Positions 43,733 to 51,648 are shown, numbered from the stretch's first letter. The stretch is DNA of 64,000 bases from JAEYKI01 sp036679405 (GCA_036679405.1 JAVBVZ010000034.1:1-64000); one strand, 5' to 3'. The notes: generated by a model not told the origin, from the sequence alone. Numbers and translations: made by a program.

Positions 43733-44887
43733 CTATGCTTCAATCAACTTTTTGTAAATGGCTTCTATGTCCGCCCGGCTAACCGCTCTTTGCGTATTGG
43801 CCGGACTTCCGCTGGCCACAGCATCCGACGCCATTTTAGGGATATTTGCATCAAATACGGTTTTGTCGATCCCGTATTCCCGCAAAGTAGGGACGTTCAG
43901 CTTTGCAGCGAGGCTGCCCAGTGCATCCACAAAAGCGCGGGCCGCTTTGCCTTCTTCTTCGTTTTCTCCGGCCGCACCCACCGCCTTCGCCATCGCCGCA
44001 AAACGGTCCGGGCATCCCGGAAGCGAAAAGGACATGCATTCGGCAAGCAGCATTGCGTTTGATATTCCGTGCGGCACATGAAAGAGCGCACCGATCGGCC
44101 GGCTCATTCCATGCACCAGCGTTACCGACGCATTATTGATGCATACGCCCGCCTGGTAGGCGGCCAGGGCCATCTTTTCTCTTGCAAGGCTGTTTTTTCC
44201 ATTCATATACGCTTCAGGCAGCCATTTGAAAATCCGCCGCACGGCCGAAAGGGCGTATAAGTCTGAAAGTTCGTTTGCTTTTCTGGAAACATAAGATTCG
44301 ATCGCATGGGTCAGTGCATCCATACCGGTCGCAACCGTAACCCCGGCGGGTGCGCTCAAAGTGAACGCAGGATCCACTATTGCCAGCGCGGGCAGCAGGG
44401 CGTCTCCCGCCAGCAGCATCTTTACTCCCCGTTTGCTGTCTGTAATGACCGAAAAGCGGGTCGCTTCCGAGCCGGTTCCCGCCGTTGTGGGGATGGCCGC
44501 AAACGGCGGCAAGTCTCCCTCTACGGCTTTTCCCATATAATCGGCAATTTTCCCCGGGAGAACGCTCATGGCCGCAACGGCTTTGGCCGTATCTACCGGA
44601 CTTCCGCCCCCGATCCCAATAATGAAATCACAACCGCCCGCCCGGTATGCCTCTACGCCTGCTTCTACCATTTCATCGGTCGGTTCGCCGGGAATGTCGC
44701 TGAATATTTCAAAACCGATCCCAAGCTCCCTGAGCAATCCGGCCAGTTCTGAGACCGCGGCCGTTTTTTCAACAATTTTACCCGTTACTATAAGCGCTTT
44801 TTTTCCCAGGCTGAAAAGCGCGTCTTTACTTTGCGCAAGTGCCCCGGCGCCCATGTATGTAACCGGAATTTTGAACGAATACGCCAT
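43733..44887 (-). CDS. Iron-containing alcohol dehydrogenase, probable malonate semialdehyde reductase
   Basis: The 384-residue group III dehydrogenase has the NAD(P) motif GIGGGSPVDTAKA, IPTTAGTGSEAT, and metal ligands in GMDALTHAIESY and HGMSRPIGALFHVPHG. It starts four bases after the aminotransferase stop, with GGAGG inside that gene. In context it probably reduces malonate semialdehyde to 3-hydroxypropionate, regenerating NAD(P)+ after beta-alanine transamination, as reported for extended bacterial reductive pyrimidine pathways. Sequence alone cannot fix the aldehyde. Confidence 0.88.
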   Translation of the reverse strand: MAYSFKIPVTYMGAGALAQSKDALFSLGKKALIVTGKIVEKTAAVSELAGLLRELGIGFEIFSDIPGEPTDEMVEAGVEAYRAGGCDFIIGIGGGSPVDTAKAVAAMSVLPGKIADYMGKAVEGDLPPFAAIPTTAGTGSEATRFSVITDSKRGVKMLLAGDALLPALAIVDPAFTLSAPAGVTVATGMDALTHAIESYVSRKANELSDLYALSAVRRIFKWLPEAYMNGKNSLAREKMALAAYQAGVCINNASVTLVHGMSRPIGALFHVPHGISNAMLLAECMSFSLPGCPDRFAAMAKAVGAAGENEEEGKAARAFVDALGSLAAKLNVPTLREYGIDKTVFDANIPKMASDAVASGSPANTQRAVSRADIEAIYKKLIEA

Positions 44888-44891
44888 CTCT

Positions 44892-46226
44892 TCAGGCCTC
44901 CGCAGTATATTGTCCGTCCACCAGGCCCAGCACTTCATTCATTTTGGCCATTTCTTCTCTGACCTGCTCCTCGGTAATAATGAGAGGCGGCGCAATCAGA
45001 ATCATATTTTCATGGGTATACGTCATAAACTTTCGTTCTTTAAGCATCCCTAATATTTTTCCCATGATCCCTTCCGGGTCTCTGCCGTAGGGCACCATCG
45101 GTTCTTTTGTTTTTTTGTTGCGCACCAGTTCTACGGCGGCAAAAAGGCCGATATACCGTACGTCGCCCACACAGGCGTGCCTGGCTTTCACCGCTTCCAG
45201 TTCCTCTCCTAAAATGCGGCCTGTTTTTTGAACCCGGCCTAAGATATCGTTGTCTTCATAGTACTTGATGGTCGCTACGCCCGCCGCGCAGCCAAGCGGA
45301 TGACCGCTGTATGTAAGCCCGCAGGAAAGCAGATTTTCATCAAAATATTCGGCAATCTTTCGGCTTACCGCCACCCCGCCCAGCGGAACATACCCGCAGG
45401 TGACCCCTTTTGCAAATGTAACGATGTCCGGCTTTACATCAAAATTTTCAAACGCGAACATCCGTCCGGTCCTGCACCATCCGGTCATTACTTCATCCAC
45501 AATCATCAAAATGCCATATTTGTCACAAATAGCCCGTACACCGGCCAAATACCCTTTGGGCGGAATGATCACGCCGTTTGAACCGGTGATGGTTTCCATC
45601 ACAATGGCCGCAATGGCACCCGGGTTTTCATAACAGATCTGTTCCTCCAGTTTGGCCAGATAATATTTTGTTGCTTCCTGTTCGGACGCAAAATCAATGG
45701 CTTCACGATATATATAGGGATCAAAAAACTTTATGAACCCCGGCACACCCGGTTCAAGCGCATAACGACGGGGTTCGCCGGTCAGGTTTCCAGCGCCGAA
45801 TGAAGACCCGTGATAACTCCTGTAACGGCTCATTACTTTACTGCGCCCGGTAAACATTCTTGCCATTTTTACGGCGTTCTCATTGGCTTCCGCCCCTGCA
45901 TTTGTAAAGAACACCTTGCCCATGTTATCCGGCATCAGAGAAATGATTTTTTGGGCCAGCGTCGCCCGCGCTTCCGATCCGTAGGACGGCCCGATAAAAC
46001 AATACTGGTCCACCTGCGCTTTGATCGCATCGCCAATCGCTTTGTTTCCAAACCCAAGATTCATATTTACCAGCTGGGAAGACATATCTGTATAACGGTT
46101 GCCGTCATAGTCCCAAAAATAGATGCCCTCCGCCCGCTTTACCGGAACCGGATTAATATTCTTTTGCTTGCTCCAAGACTGAAGATTGTATTTTTTTTGT
46201 GTGCTTTTGATTTCCTCGCCTGTCAA
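44892..46226 (-). CDS. Class III aminotransferase, probable beta-alanine aminotransferase
   Basis: The 444-residue PLP enzyme has VFFTNAGAEANENAVKMAR, SYHGSSFGAGNLTG, LMIVDEVMTGWCRTG (PLP-binding Asp) and the Schiff-base Lys in TFAKGVTCGYVPLGG (about 272). Family members act on omega-amino acids such as beta-alanine. As first gene of the pyrimidine operon it would convert beta-alanine to malonate semialdehyde and move nitrogen to a keto acid. The start is TTG, after GGAGGATATAAGTT. The mRNA leader holds a strong hairpin. Confidence 0.88.
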   Translation of the reverse strand: MTGEEIKSTQKKYNLQSWSKQKNINPVPVKRAEGIYFWDYDGNRYTDMSSQLVNMNLGFGNKAIGDAIKAQVDQYCFIGPSYGSEARATLAQKIISLMPDNMGKVFFTNAGAEANENAVKMARMFTGRSKVMSRYRSYHGSSFGAGNLTGEPRRYALEPGVPGFIKFFDPYIYREAIDFASEQEATKYYLAKLEEQICYENPGAIAAIVMETITGSNGVIIPPKGYLAGVRAICDKYGILMIVDEVMTGWCRTGRMFAFENFDVKPDIVTFAKGVTCGYVPLGGVAVSRKIAEYFDENLLSCGLTYSGHPLGCAAGVATIKYYEDNDILGRVQKTGRILGEELEAVKARHACVGDVRYIGLFAAVELVRNKKTKEPMVPYGRDPEGIMGKILGMLKERKFMTYTHENMILIAPPLIITEEQVREEMAKMNEVLGLVDGQYTAEA

Positions 46227-46288
46227 AACTTATATCCTCCCGACTGCCGCCCCCAAAACCTAAATCCTTTTGGGAGACCCCACAATAA

Positions 46289-46312
46289 AAGCGGCAAAAT
46301 CTTTTTGCCGCT
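46289..46312 (-). terminator. Hairpin in the pyrimidine operon leader
   Basis: Arms AAGCGGCAAAA and TTTTGCCGCTT pair over 11 bp; on the minus strand the 3' side continues TTATTG. It lies between the predicted start site and the first gene, so it may be a weak attenuator rather than a full stop. Confidence 0.55.
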
Positions 46313-46342
46313 TCACTGCGTTTTATTTGCTTTGTTGTCCTC

Positions 46343-46371
46343 ATTATAGATGGAAATATCTATATATGCAA
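46343..46371 (-). promoter_or_regulatory. Promoter of the pyrimidine degradation operon
   Basis: Minus-strand TTGCAT (46366-46371), 17 bp, TATAAT (46343-46348). The -35 region abuts the nested palindrome upstream, an activator-type arrangement. Confidence 0.75.
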
Positions 46372-46431
46372 TAAACACGCTTACAACTTTCATTGTGCAC
46401 TTGCACAATGACGATTTTAGCGTGTTTATTG
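46369..46431. promoter_or_regulatory. Nested palindromic operator upstream of the pyrimidine operon
   Basis: Outer arms CAATAAACACGC (46369-46380) and GCGTGTTTATTG (46420-46431) are perfect 12-bp inverted repeats. Inner arms CATTGTGCA (46391-46399) and TGCACAATG (46402-46410) are perfect 9-bp inverted repeats with nearly the same centre. The site lies between pucR and its probable target promoter. It is most likely the PucR-type regulator's binding region; the inner core recurs near guanine deaminase. Confidence 0.75.
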
Positions 46432-46467
46432 ATTTTTTATGAAATATATATTATCTTTTATTGCATT

Positions 46468-47625
46468 TTATAGGATCGTTTTAATGCAAAACGCAACGGA
46501 AAGCTTTACTTTATCGTCCAGATTCAAAGGGTCGCACCCCGTTACTTCAGCTGCTTTTTTCAACTGATTGGCAACCGTATTGCGATGCACAAACAACTTT
46601 TCAGAAACGCTTTGCAGACTGGCGTTGTTATTCAGGTAGCATTTAAGCGTCTCTACAAGCTGCGTTCCGTTTTCCCTGTCATACGCATCCAGTTTTCCAA
46701 CCGTATCCGCATAATATTCCCGAAGCACAGCCCGGTCCCCGACGGCATACAAAACTTTATAAAGACCCAGTTCGTCATAAAAGCTCACGGCTTCGCCCCG
46801 AAGCCGCGAGCTTTGCATGGCGGAGAGCGCTTTATCAAAATTCTTTTTCTGATCGTAAATCCCCGTTTGATTGGAACTGACGCCTACAAAAAAGTCCCTC
46901 TCTTCCTGCAGGCCGGCCATACCTAAAAATTCCTCAGCAAAAGTTTTTATCCGGGAAAGAGAATAGTTCACCAAAACCAAAATCAAAAAATCCTTATAGG
47001 AAAAGGAAATAAACAGATCGTTTTGCCGTTTGGCGACAATTTCCGCAGCGCGGGCCAAAGATTCTTTTCTCTCTTCCGTCCACTCGCCTGTTTCCTTCCC
47101 CTCGCCGACGCATACAAAACAAAACCGGCTATCTTTCTGATACCCGTACCGTTCCATCTGCATCACCTGCGTATCAATATCGCCTACGCCAAAAATAATA
47201 TTTTTGATGGTCGTAGCCGTCCCTGATTCCGTTTGTTCATTGTTCATGATCCGATGGCAGAAGTCCCTCGTCATATCCACCATCCTGATTTCCCATGGAA
47301 TGGTGAAAAGCGGCATGTTTTTTTCATCGCAGAACGCTACGACCTCTTTTGGTATTTTGCTGATATGCGGCCCGACATTTACTACAAAAGCACTGGTCCC
47401 CGCCGCATGCAGCTTACGTGCGAAATCCAGAAGCCAGCCTTCCCGGCGGTTTAATATTCCCGCCGTAAAAACCAGTTCACCGCCGTGCAAAAAACTTGTT
47501 GCCTCGTCGTCTTCAATAATATGTACCCACTGGACCAGGTTGGAAAGCCCCTCTTTTCCGCCTATTAAATTCATTTTATATAAAAACGACCCGTTCTTAT
47601 ACAGTTTTTTTACCATAATCGACAT
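46468..47625 (-). CDS. PucR family transcriptional regulator
   Basis: The 385-residue regulator has a PucR N-terminal domain (about 5-130; GGKEGLSNLVQWVHIIED, HGGELVFTAGIL), a middle GGDEF-like degenerate region (about 150-300) and a C-terminal PucR-type helix-turn-helix (about 320-385; LQSVSEKLFVHRNTVANQLKK). Family members sense intermediates of purine or related nitrogen catabolism and usually activate. Its position upstream of the pyrimidine operon, with a nested palindrome between, makes it the likely activator. The start follows GAGGTGACGAT. Its own leader holds a terminator-like hairpin. Confidence 0.88.
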   Translation of the reverse strand: MSIMVKKLYKNGSFLYKMNLIGGKEGLSNLVQWVHIIEDDEATSFLHGGELVFTAGILNRREGWLLDFARKLHAAGTSAFVVNVGPHISKIPKEVVAFCDEKNMPLFTIPWEIRMVDMTRDFCHRIMNNEQTESGTATTIKNIIFGVGDIDTQVMQMERYGYQKDSRFCFVCVGEGKETGEWTEERKESLARAAEIVAKRQNDLFISFSYKDFLILVLVNYSLSRIKTFAEEFLGMAGLQEERDFFVGVSSNQTGIYDQKKNFDKALSAMQSSRLRGEAVSFYDELGLYKVLYAVGDRAVLREYYADTVGKLDAYDRENGTQLVETLKCYLNNNASLQSVSEKLFVHRNTVANQLKKAAEVTGCDPLNLDDKVKLSVAFCIKTIL

Positions 47626-47718
47626 ATCGTCACCTCTTAAGGAGCGTCTTCCCCGGAAAGGGCCACATATGGTTTTGCTTGTATACGCTTCATCCGCCCC
47701 GTAAAATTACACCCCGGA

Positions 47719-47754
47719 ATACAAAAAGCGCTGCTTTTTCTTTGCAACGCTTTT
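47719..47754 (-). terminator. Terminator-like hairpin in the pucR leader
   Basis: Minus-strand AAAAGCGTTGC and GCAGCGCTTTT pair over 11 bp (one G-U) and are followed by TTTTTG. It lies about 95 bp upstream of the pucR start, after the promoter, so attenuation of pucR is possible. Confidence 0.6.
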
Positions 47755-47781
47755 GTTCTTATCCGTTTTTTATTAGTCCGC

Positions 47782-47810
47782 ATTATATCACTATCTGCAT
47801 ATTTTTGCAA
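47782..47810 (-). promoter_or_regulatory. Promoter of the pucR-like gene
   Basis: Minus-strand TTGCAA (47805-47810), 17 bp, TATAAT (47782-47787). Confidence 0.75.
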
Positions 47811-47881
47811 TTAAAGAATCGTCTTTATTTGTTTCTATTTTTCAATGAAGATGAAATTTTCCACATATTAACTTATTTTAG

Positions 47882-47909
47882 TTGACTTTATCAAATAAAG
47901 TCCTATAAT
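47882..47909 (+). promoter_or_regulatory. marR promoter with operator between -35 and -10
   Basis: TTGACT (47882-47887), 16 bp, TATAAT (47904-47909). A perfect dyad GACTTTAT-CAA-ATAAAGTC (47884-47902) fills the spacer and overlaps the -35, the expected place for autorepression by the adjacent MarR protein. Confidence 0.8.
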
Positions 47910-47943
47910 ATTATAGTAGAATCAAACCAAAGAGGTGACTTTT

Positions 47944-48429
47944 ATGAATCCCGTGCATCCGCCGTTGATTCCGGCTATCCGCCGGTTTAACCGCTTTTAC
48001 TCAAATATACTCGGGTTTTTAAACCAATATGTCACAAACAGCGAATTTTCATCCGCAGAAGTGTGCGTGCTGCTTGAAATTGGCCAAACGGAAAACTGCA
48101 CCTCCAAAAAACTGGCGCGGGAACTCAAAATGGATACCGGCTATCTGAGCAGGACTATCAAACGTCTGGAAAAACACAATTTGGTTGCCAAAAAAAGATC
48201 CGAGAAAGACGGGCGTTCCTATTATTTGTATTTAACGGAAGAGGGGAGCGATTCTCTTTATAAACTGATGGAACTGTCCGACGAACAGATCGGCTACCTG
48301 ACAGCCGAACTTCAGGAAAAAAACAAAAAAGGATTGCTTGAAGGCATGAAAATGATTGAAGATGCATTGGCCGACAGCCTTCTTTTGTTTAAAAAAAAGC
48401 CAAAGCTGGCAAAACAGACCGAACGCTGA
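47944..48429 (+). CDS. MarR family transcriptional regulator
   Basis: The 161-residue winged-helix regulator has a recognition region TSKKLARELKMDTGYLSRTIKRLEKHNLV and wing KRSEKDGRSYYLYLTEEG, with dimerisation helices at both ends. The start ATG follows AGAGGTGACTTTT; a GTG three codons upstream lies in the ribosome site. It probably represses its own promoter through the dyad there. A tiny ORF and a radical SAM gene follow on the same strand within 340 bp and may be its regulon. Confidence 0.9.
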   Translation: MNPVHPPLIPAIRRFNRFYSNILGFLNQYVTNSEFSSAEVCVLLEIGQTENCTSKKLARELKMDTGYLSRTIKRLEKHNLVAKKRSEKDGRSYYLYLTEEGSDSLYKLMELSDEQIGYLTAELQEKNKKGLLEGMKMIEDALADSLLLFKKKPKLAKQTER

Positions 48430-48472
48430 CCGGCGCTTTTGGAGAAAGGGGGACATCCTATGTACCAAATCC

Positions 48473-48589
48473 ATGAGCAGACTGGATAAAAACACCCAGG
48501 CAGCCGCTACAAAAATTCACGGTCTTGTACAGTCACCGCATAAAGGAGAATTTTTTCTTTCACAGGACGCTTTGTCCAAAATTTATTAA
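48473..48589 (+). CDS. Possible 38-residue peptide before a radical SAM gene
   Basis: A 38-codon ORF (begins MSRLDKNTQAAATK, ends FFLSQDALSKIY) lies between the marR-like and radical SAM/SPASM genes. It is short, mostly polar, has no Cys and no signal peptide, and ends in an aromatic-rich stretch. A strong ribosome site (AAAGGGGGACAT) lies about 20 bp upstream, closer to an overlapping 9-codon ORF at 48460 than to this start, so translation is uncertain. It could be a RiPP precursor for the adjacent maturase, a leader ORF, or chance. I do not recognise a family. Confidence 0.35.
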   Translation: MSRLDKNTQAAATKIHGLVQSPHKGEFFLSQDALSKIY

Positions 48590-48720
48590 ACAGAATTTCG
48601 CTATTATACACTCTCCTTTATTCAGTCCGCACAACCAACAACTTCATAGACGTATTTAAGTTTATATACCGGATCGGTTTTTTAAAGCGGTCCTGAATAT
48701 ATATTTTATTTTCATCCATT

Positions 48721-48745
48721 TTTGTATGGATTGCTGCCATACAAA
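48721..48745. promoter_or_regulatory. Dyad before the radical SAM gene
   Basis: Perfect inverted repeat TTTGTATGG-N7-CCATACAAA, 25 bp before the radical SAM start codon. It could be an operator or an RNA hairpin in the leader; no T run follows directly. Confidence 0.55.
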
Positions 48746-48769
48746 ACCAATTTTGGGAGGTATCATACA

Positions 48770-50191
48770 ATGGTTACAGCCGAACAGGTGCAAAGCCTTT
48801 TAGGAAGTTCCTTTGTTCAATGGAACCTAAAACGCCTTGCCAAACAAGGAAAGGATGGGCACTCGCGAATCGACAACGTGATGTCCGCGTATGTCAGGGA
48901 AGAAAACATACATTTTTCAAATATTCCCTATTATTTAATGTTTTCAATGCTCCCGGCCATCCTTAGAATCAAGCGGGAAGAGGTTGCCGATATTTTTTCG
49001 CAGCCTTTCTACCGGAAAGCCATCAATAACGTGGCCAAAAGCGTACCCGAGCTTGGACTCTCAGCACCGCAGCGTTTTGTGGCGCCCGTTCTCATCGTAT
49101 GGAATTTTACCAACGTGTGCAATTTAAACTGCGTGCACTGCTATCAGGACGCGCACCGCGCACTGCCTGATGAACTTACGCTGGAAGAGCGTCTGCACGT
49201 CATTGATGAGCTTGAAAAAAATAACGTTGCATCCCTTGCTTTCTCAGGCGGTGAACCGCTGATGCACAAAGATTTCTGGCCGGTTGCCAAATATGCGCAT
49301 GAAAAAGGGATTCATATCTCTGTTGCCACCAACGGCACCCTGATCACCAAGGATATTGCGGCCCGCCTGAAAGAAACGGGCGTCAATTACGTGGAGATCA
49401 GCATCGACAGCGTCGACCCTGCAAAGCATGACGCGTTCAGGGGCGGAAAAGGGCTCTTTGAAAAATCAATCCAGGGCATCAAAAACTGCGTTGAAGTAGA
49501 AGGCCTGGACGTTGGCATGGCTTCCACCATCACCCGCCGGAACATCAGCGAGATGGATGCGCTTATCGACCTTGCAACGGATCTTGGGGCAAATTCATTT
49601 TATGCATTCAACTATATCCCTGCCGGGCGGGGCAAAGCGATCGAAGAAGAAGACCTGACCCCCGTAATGCGCGAAGAGATGCTCCACAAACTCCACAAGG
49701 CTCTCCTTGACCCCAATAAGATCGATACGTTTTCAACCTGCACCCAGTACGGACGTTACTGCATAGAAAACGCGCCGGAAGAAAAAGTTGTCGTGAACCA
49801 TTACGGCTTTTTTAAAGGGCAGCAGGCTAAAATGCTGTGTGAATACATCGGCGGATGCGGTGCCGGACGCCTGTACTGTGCCGTTCAGCCCAACGGAAAA
49901 ATAACGCCCTGCGTTTTTATTCCCGAAGTGGTGGGCGACCTCAGGCAAAACAGTCTGGAAGAAATTTGGCGCAACTCACAGGTCATGCAGGAACTACGCG
50001 ACCGTACGCTGCTCAAAGAACATTGTGTAAAATGCGAAAACCGCACGCTGTGCGGCGGTTGCCGCGCAAGGGCATACGGGTATTTCGGCGACCACCTCGC
50101 GCCCGATCCAGGTTGCAAGTACAATATGGAGGCATGGGATGACCTGGTGGCAGAGCATGAAGCCCTGCTGCGCGAAGAAAAGGCAAACTGA
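48770..50191 (+). CDS. Radical SAM/SPASM domain enzyme
   Basis: The 473-residue enzyme has an N-terminal helical region (1-110), then a radical SAM barrel with CNLNCVHCYQDA (Cx3Cx2C, about residue 122-129) and the SAM-binding FSGGEPLMHKDFW. A C-terminal SPASM-type region holds further Cys (CEYIGGCGAGRLYC, CVKCENRTLCGGCRARAYGYFGDHLAPDPGC) for auxiliary Fe-S clusters. The final phrase resembles haem-pathway (AhbC/NirJ-like) and tungsten-enzyme maturases as well as peptide maturases. A RiPP, haem or cofactor-maturation role is therefore open. The start follows GGGAGG, and a terminator follows the stop. Confidence 0.88.
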   Translation: MVTAEQVQSLLGSSFVQWNLKRLAKQGKDGHSRIDNVMSAYVREENIHFSNIPYYLMFSMLPAILRIKREEVADIFSQPFYRKAINNVAKSVPELGLSAPQRFVAPVLIVWNFTNVCNLNCVHCYQDAHRALPDELTLEERLHVIDELEKNNVASLAFSGGEPLMHKDFWPVAKYAHEKGIHISVATNGTLITKDIAARLKETGVNYVEISIDSVDPAKHDAFRGGKGLFEKSIQGIKNCVEVEGLDVGMASTITRRNISEMDALIDLATDLGANSFYAFNYIPAGRGKAIEEEDLTPVMREEMLHKLHKALLDPNKIDTFSTCTQYGRYCIENAPEEKVVVNHYGFFKGQQAKMLCEYIGGCGAGRLYCAVQPNGKITPCVFIPEVVGDLRQNSLEEIWRNSQVMQELRDRTLLKEHCVKCENRTLCGGCRARAYGYFGDHLAPDPGCKYNMEAWDDLVAEHEALLREEKAN

Positions 50192-50257
50192 CCGTAAAAT
50201 GCAGCCGGCGCTGCAGCGAAAACCATGGACCCTGTTTAAAATTCTTAAATCAACCAC

Positions 50258-50289
50258 AAAAAAAGGAACCGCAGGGCGGTTCCTTTTTT
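50258..50289. terminator. Bidirectional terminator
   Basis: AAAAAAAGGAACCGC-AGG-GCGGTTCCTTTTTT between the convergent radical SAM and guanine deaminase genes. Confidence 0.9.
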
Positions 50290-50297
50290 CCGCTTTT

Positions 50298-51548
50298 TTA
50301 TAAGATTTTTTTCCCGGCCGCATATACCGCGGCAATCTTTGCATCCCGGGAAAGATACACGCAACGTTCCAGACGCTGTTCAACGCTCAAAGTGCGGGCA
50401 GCAGGCAGGCCCGTATCATCCAGCACCACCGCATGCAGCGGCGCGCCTGCCGAAAACCCGGGGGCATCTCCAAAAAATTTTGCTCCGGCGGCAGTCGCCA
50501 TATACAGCGCCTCCGAAAGTGTAAGCGCACGCCCGCCTCCCGACGCCTGGCGCAGTTTGGAAATCCGTATGGCCTTCGCCGCCACCTCCAAAATAGAAAT
50601 GCTGCAGCCCCCTGCCAGGTCGGAGCCCAAAGCCACATTGACACCCGCATCCGTCATTTTGCGCACATCCGCCATCCCGCTTGCAAGGTTGGAATTTGAA
50701 TCCGGACAGTGCGCCATCAAAACACCGTTTTGTGCAAGCAGCGCACGCTCATCGGCAGGGCTTTGCACGCAATGGGCCATCACCGTTGGCACTCTCCCGC
50801 CAAAAAGCCCGTAATTTTCATACGCCTGCCCATAACACGCAGCTTCCGGCTCAAGCTTTTTCACCCACTTCACTTCACCCGTATTTTCAGACAGATGGGA
50901 CTGCACGGGCAGTCCGTATTCACGCGCAAGTTTTCCAAGGCCCTTTAAAAGTGCGGGACTACAGCTTGGTATGAACCGGGGGGTGATCATGGGCTTTACA
51001 TGCTCAAAACGTCCAAGACTCGCCTCGATCCAGCGCCGCGTTTCTACAAGAGATGTTTCCGTATCCTCACACAGCGCTTTTGGCGCATTCCGGTCCATAT
51101 TCACTTTTCCCACATAGGCCGTGAGTCCGGCCTTTTCCAGTATCTCCATCAGGATCAAAACCGTATCCGTATGAATGGTTCCAAATACACACGCGCGTGT
51201 CGTTCCTGCCCGGATCAGCGCCTGCGTAAAGGCTTCGTATACTTCTTTTGCATAGCCCGCATCCGCATACTTGCTTTCCTCCGGGAATGTATATGTATCC
51301 AGCCAGGGCAAAAGCTCCATGTCGAGTCCCATACCCACCATTGCATATTGCGGCGCATGCACATGCATGTCGCAAAGACCCGGAATGATGAGATTGCTGC
51401 CGTAATCCTCAAAAGGACCGCCGAATTCTTTTTGTATCCCGGTAACTTTTCCGTCCCGAAACATTATATAAGATTTTGGGAAAACAAGAATTCTCCCCAA
51501 AGCAGGTATATGTACAATATTTCCTTTGAGCGCATATTCTTTACTCAT
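50298..51548 (-). CDS. guaD: Guanine deaminase
   Basis: The 416-residue amidohydrolase starts MSKEYALKGNIVH. Diagnostic guanine deaminase phrases are PGLCDMHVHAPQYAMVGMGLDMELLPWLDTYTFPEE, PRFIPSCSPALLKGL, VQSHLSE, MAHCVQSPADE and NVALGSDLAGG, giving the zinc ligands HxH, His, His and Asp. It converts guanine to xanthine and ammonia. It is transcribed alone from its own promoter, with a TGTGCA/TGCACA dyad just after the start site, which suggests repression and a link with the pyrimidine locus regulator. Confidence 0.92.
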   Translation of the reverse strand: MSKEYALKGNIVHIPALGRILVFPKSYIMFRDGKVTGIQKEFGGPFEDYGSNLIIPGLCDMHVHAPQYAMVGMGLDMELLPWLDTYTFPEESKYADAGYAKEVYEAFTQALIRAGTTRACVFGTIHTDTVLILMEILEKAGLTAYVGKVNMDRNAPKALCEDTETSLVETRRWIEASLGRFEHVKPMITPRFIPSCSPALLKGLGKLAREYGLPVQSHLSENTGEVKWVKKLEPEAACYGQAYENYGLFGGRVPTVMAHCVQSPADERALLAQNGVLMAHCPDSNSNLASGMADVRKMTDAGVNVALGSDLAGGCSISILEVAAKAIRISKLRQASGGGRALTLSEALYMATAAGAKFFGDAPGFSAGAPLHAVVLDDTGLPAARTLSVEQRLERCVYLSRDAKIAAVYAAGKKIL

Positions 51549-51578
51549 GATCCGAAATCTCTTTTCTCTTTCCGCCCT

Positions 51579-51597
51579 TATGTGCATTTTGCACATA
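51579..51597. promoter_or_regulatory. Dyad in the guanine deaminase leader
   Basis: Perfect inverted repeat TATGTGCA-TTT-TGCACATA, located about +16 to +34 relative to the predicted start. Its TGTGCA/TGCACA core matches the inner palindrome before the pyrimidine operon. The downstream position fits a repressor. Confidence 0.7.
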
Positions 51598-51619
51598 CAG
51601 AAGGCTTTTTTCGCTCTTT

Positions 51620-51648
51620 ATCATACAATTGATCGTCCGTATATACAA
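51620..51648 (-). promoter_or_regulatory. Promoter of guanine deaminase
   Basis: Minus-strand TTGTAT (51643-51648), 17 bp, TATGAT (51620-51625). Confidence 0.65.

Larger units (their letters stand above)
47626..47943. other. Divergent regulatory region of pucR-like and marR-like genes
   Basis: This 318-bp gap contains the minus-strand pucR promoter and leader hairpin and the plus-strand marR promoter/operator. I see no additional gene. Confidence 0.7.

Noticed and set aside
48460..48489. Nine-codon ORF MYQIHEQTG with a good ribosome site
   Set aside because: It is too short to support as a gene. It may be a leader peptide, and is mentioned with the 38-codon ORF.
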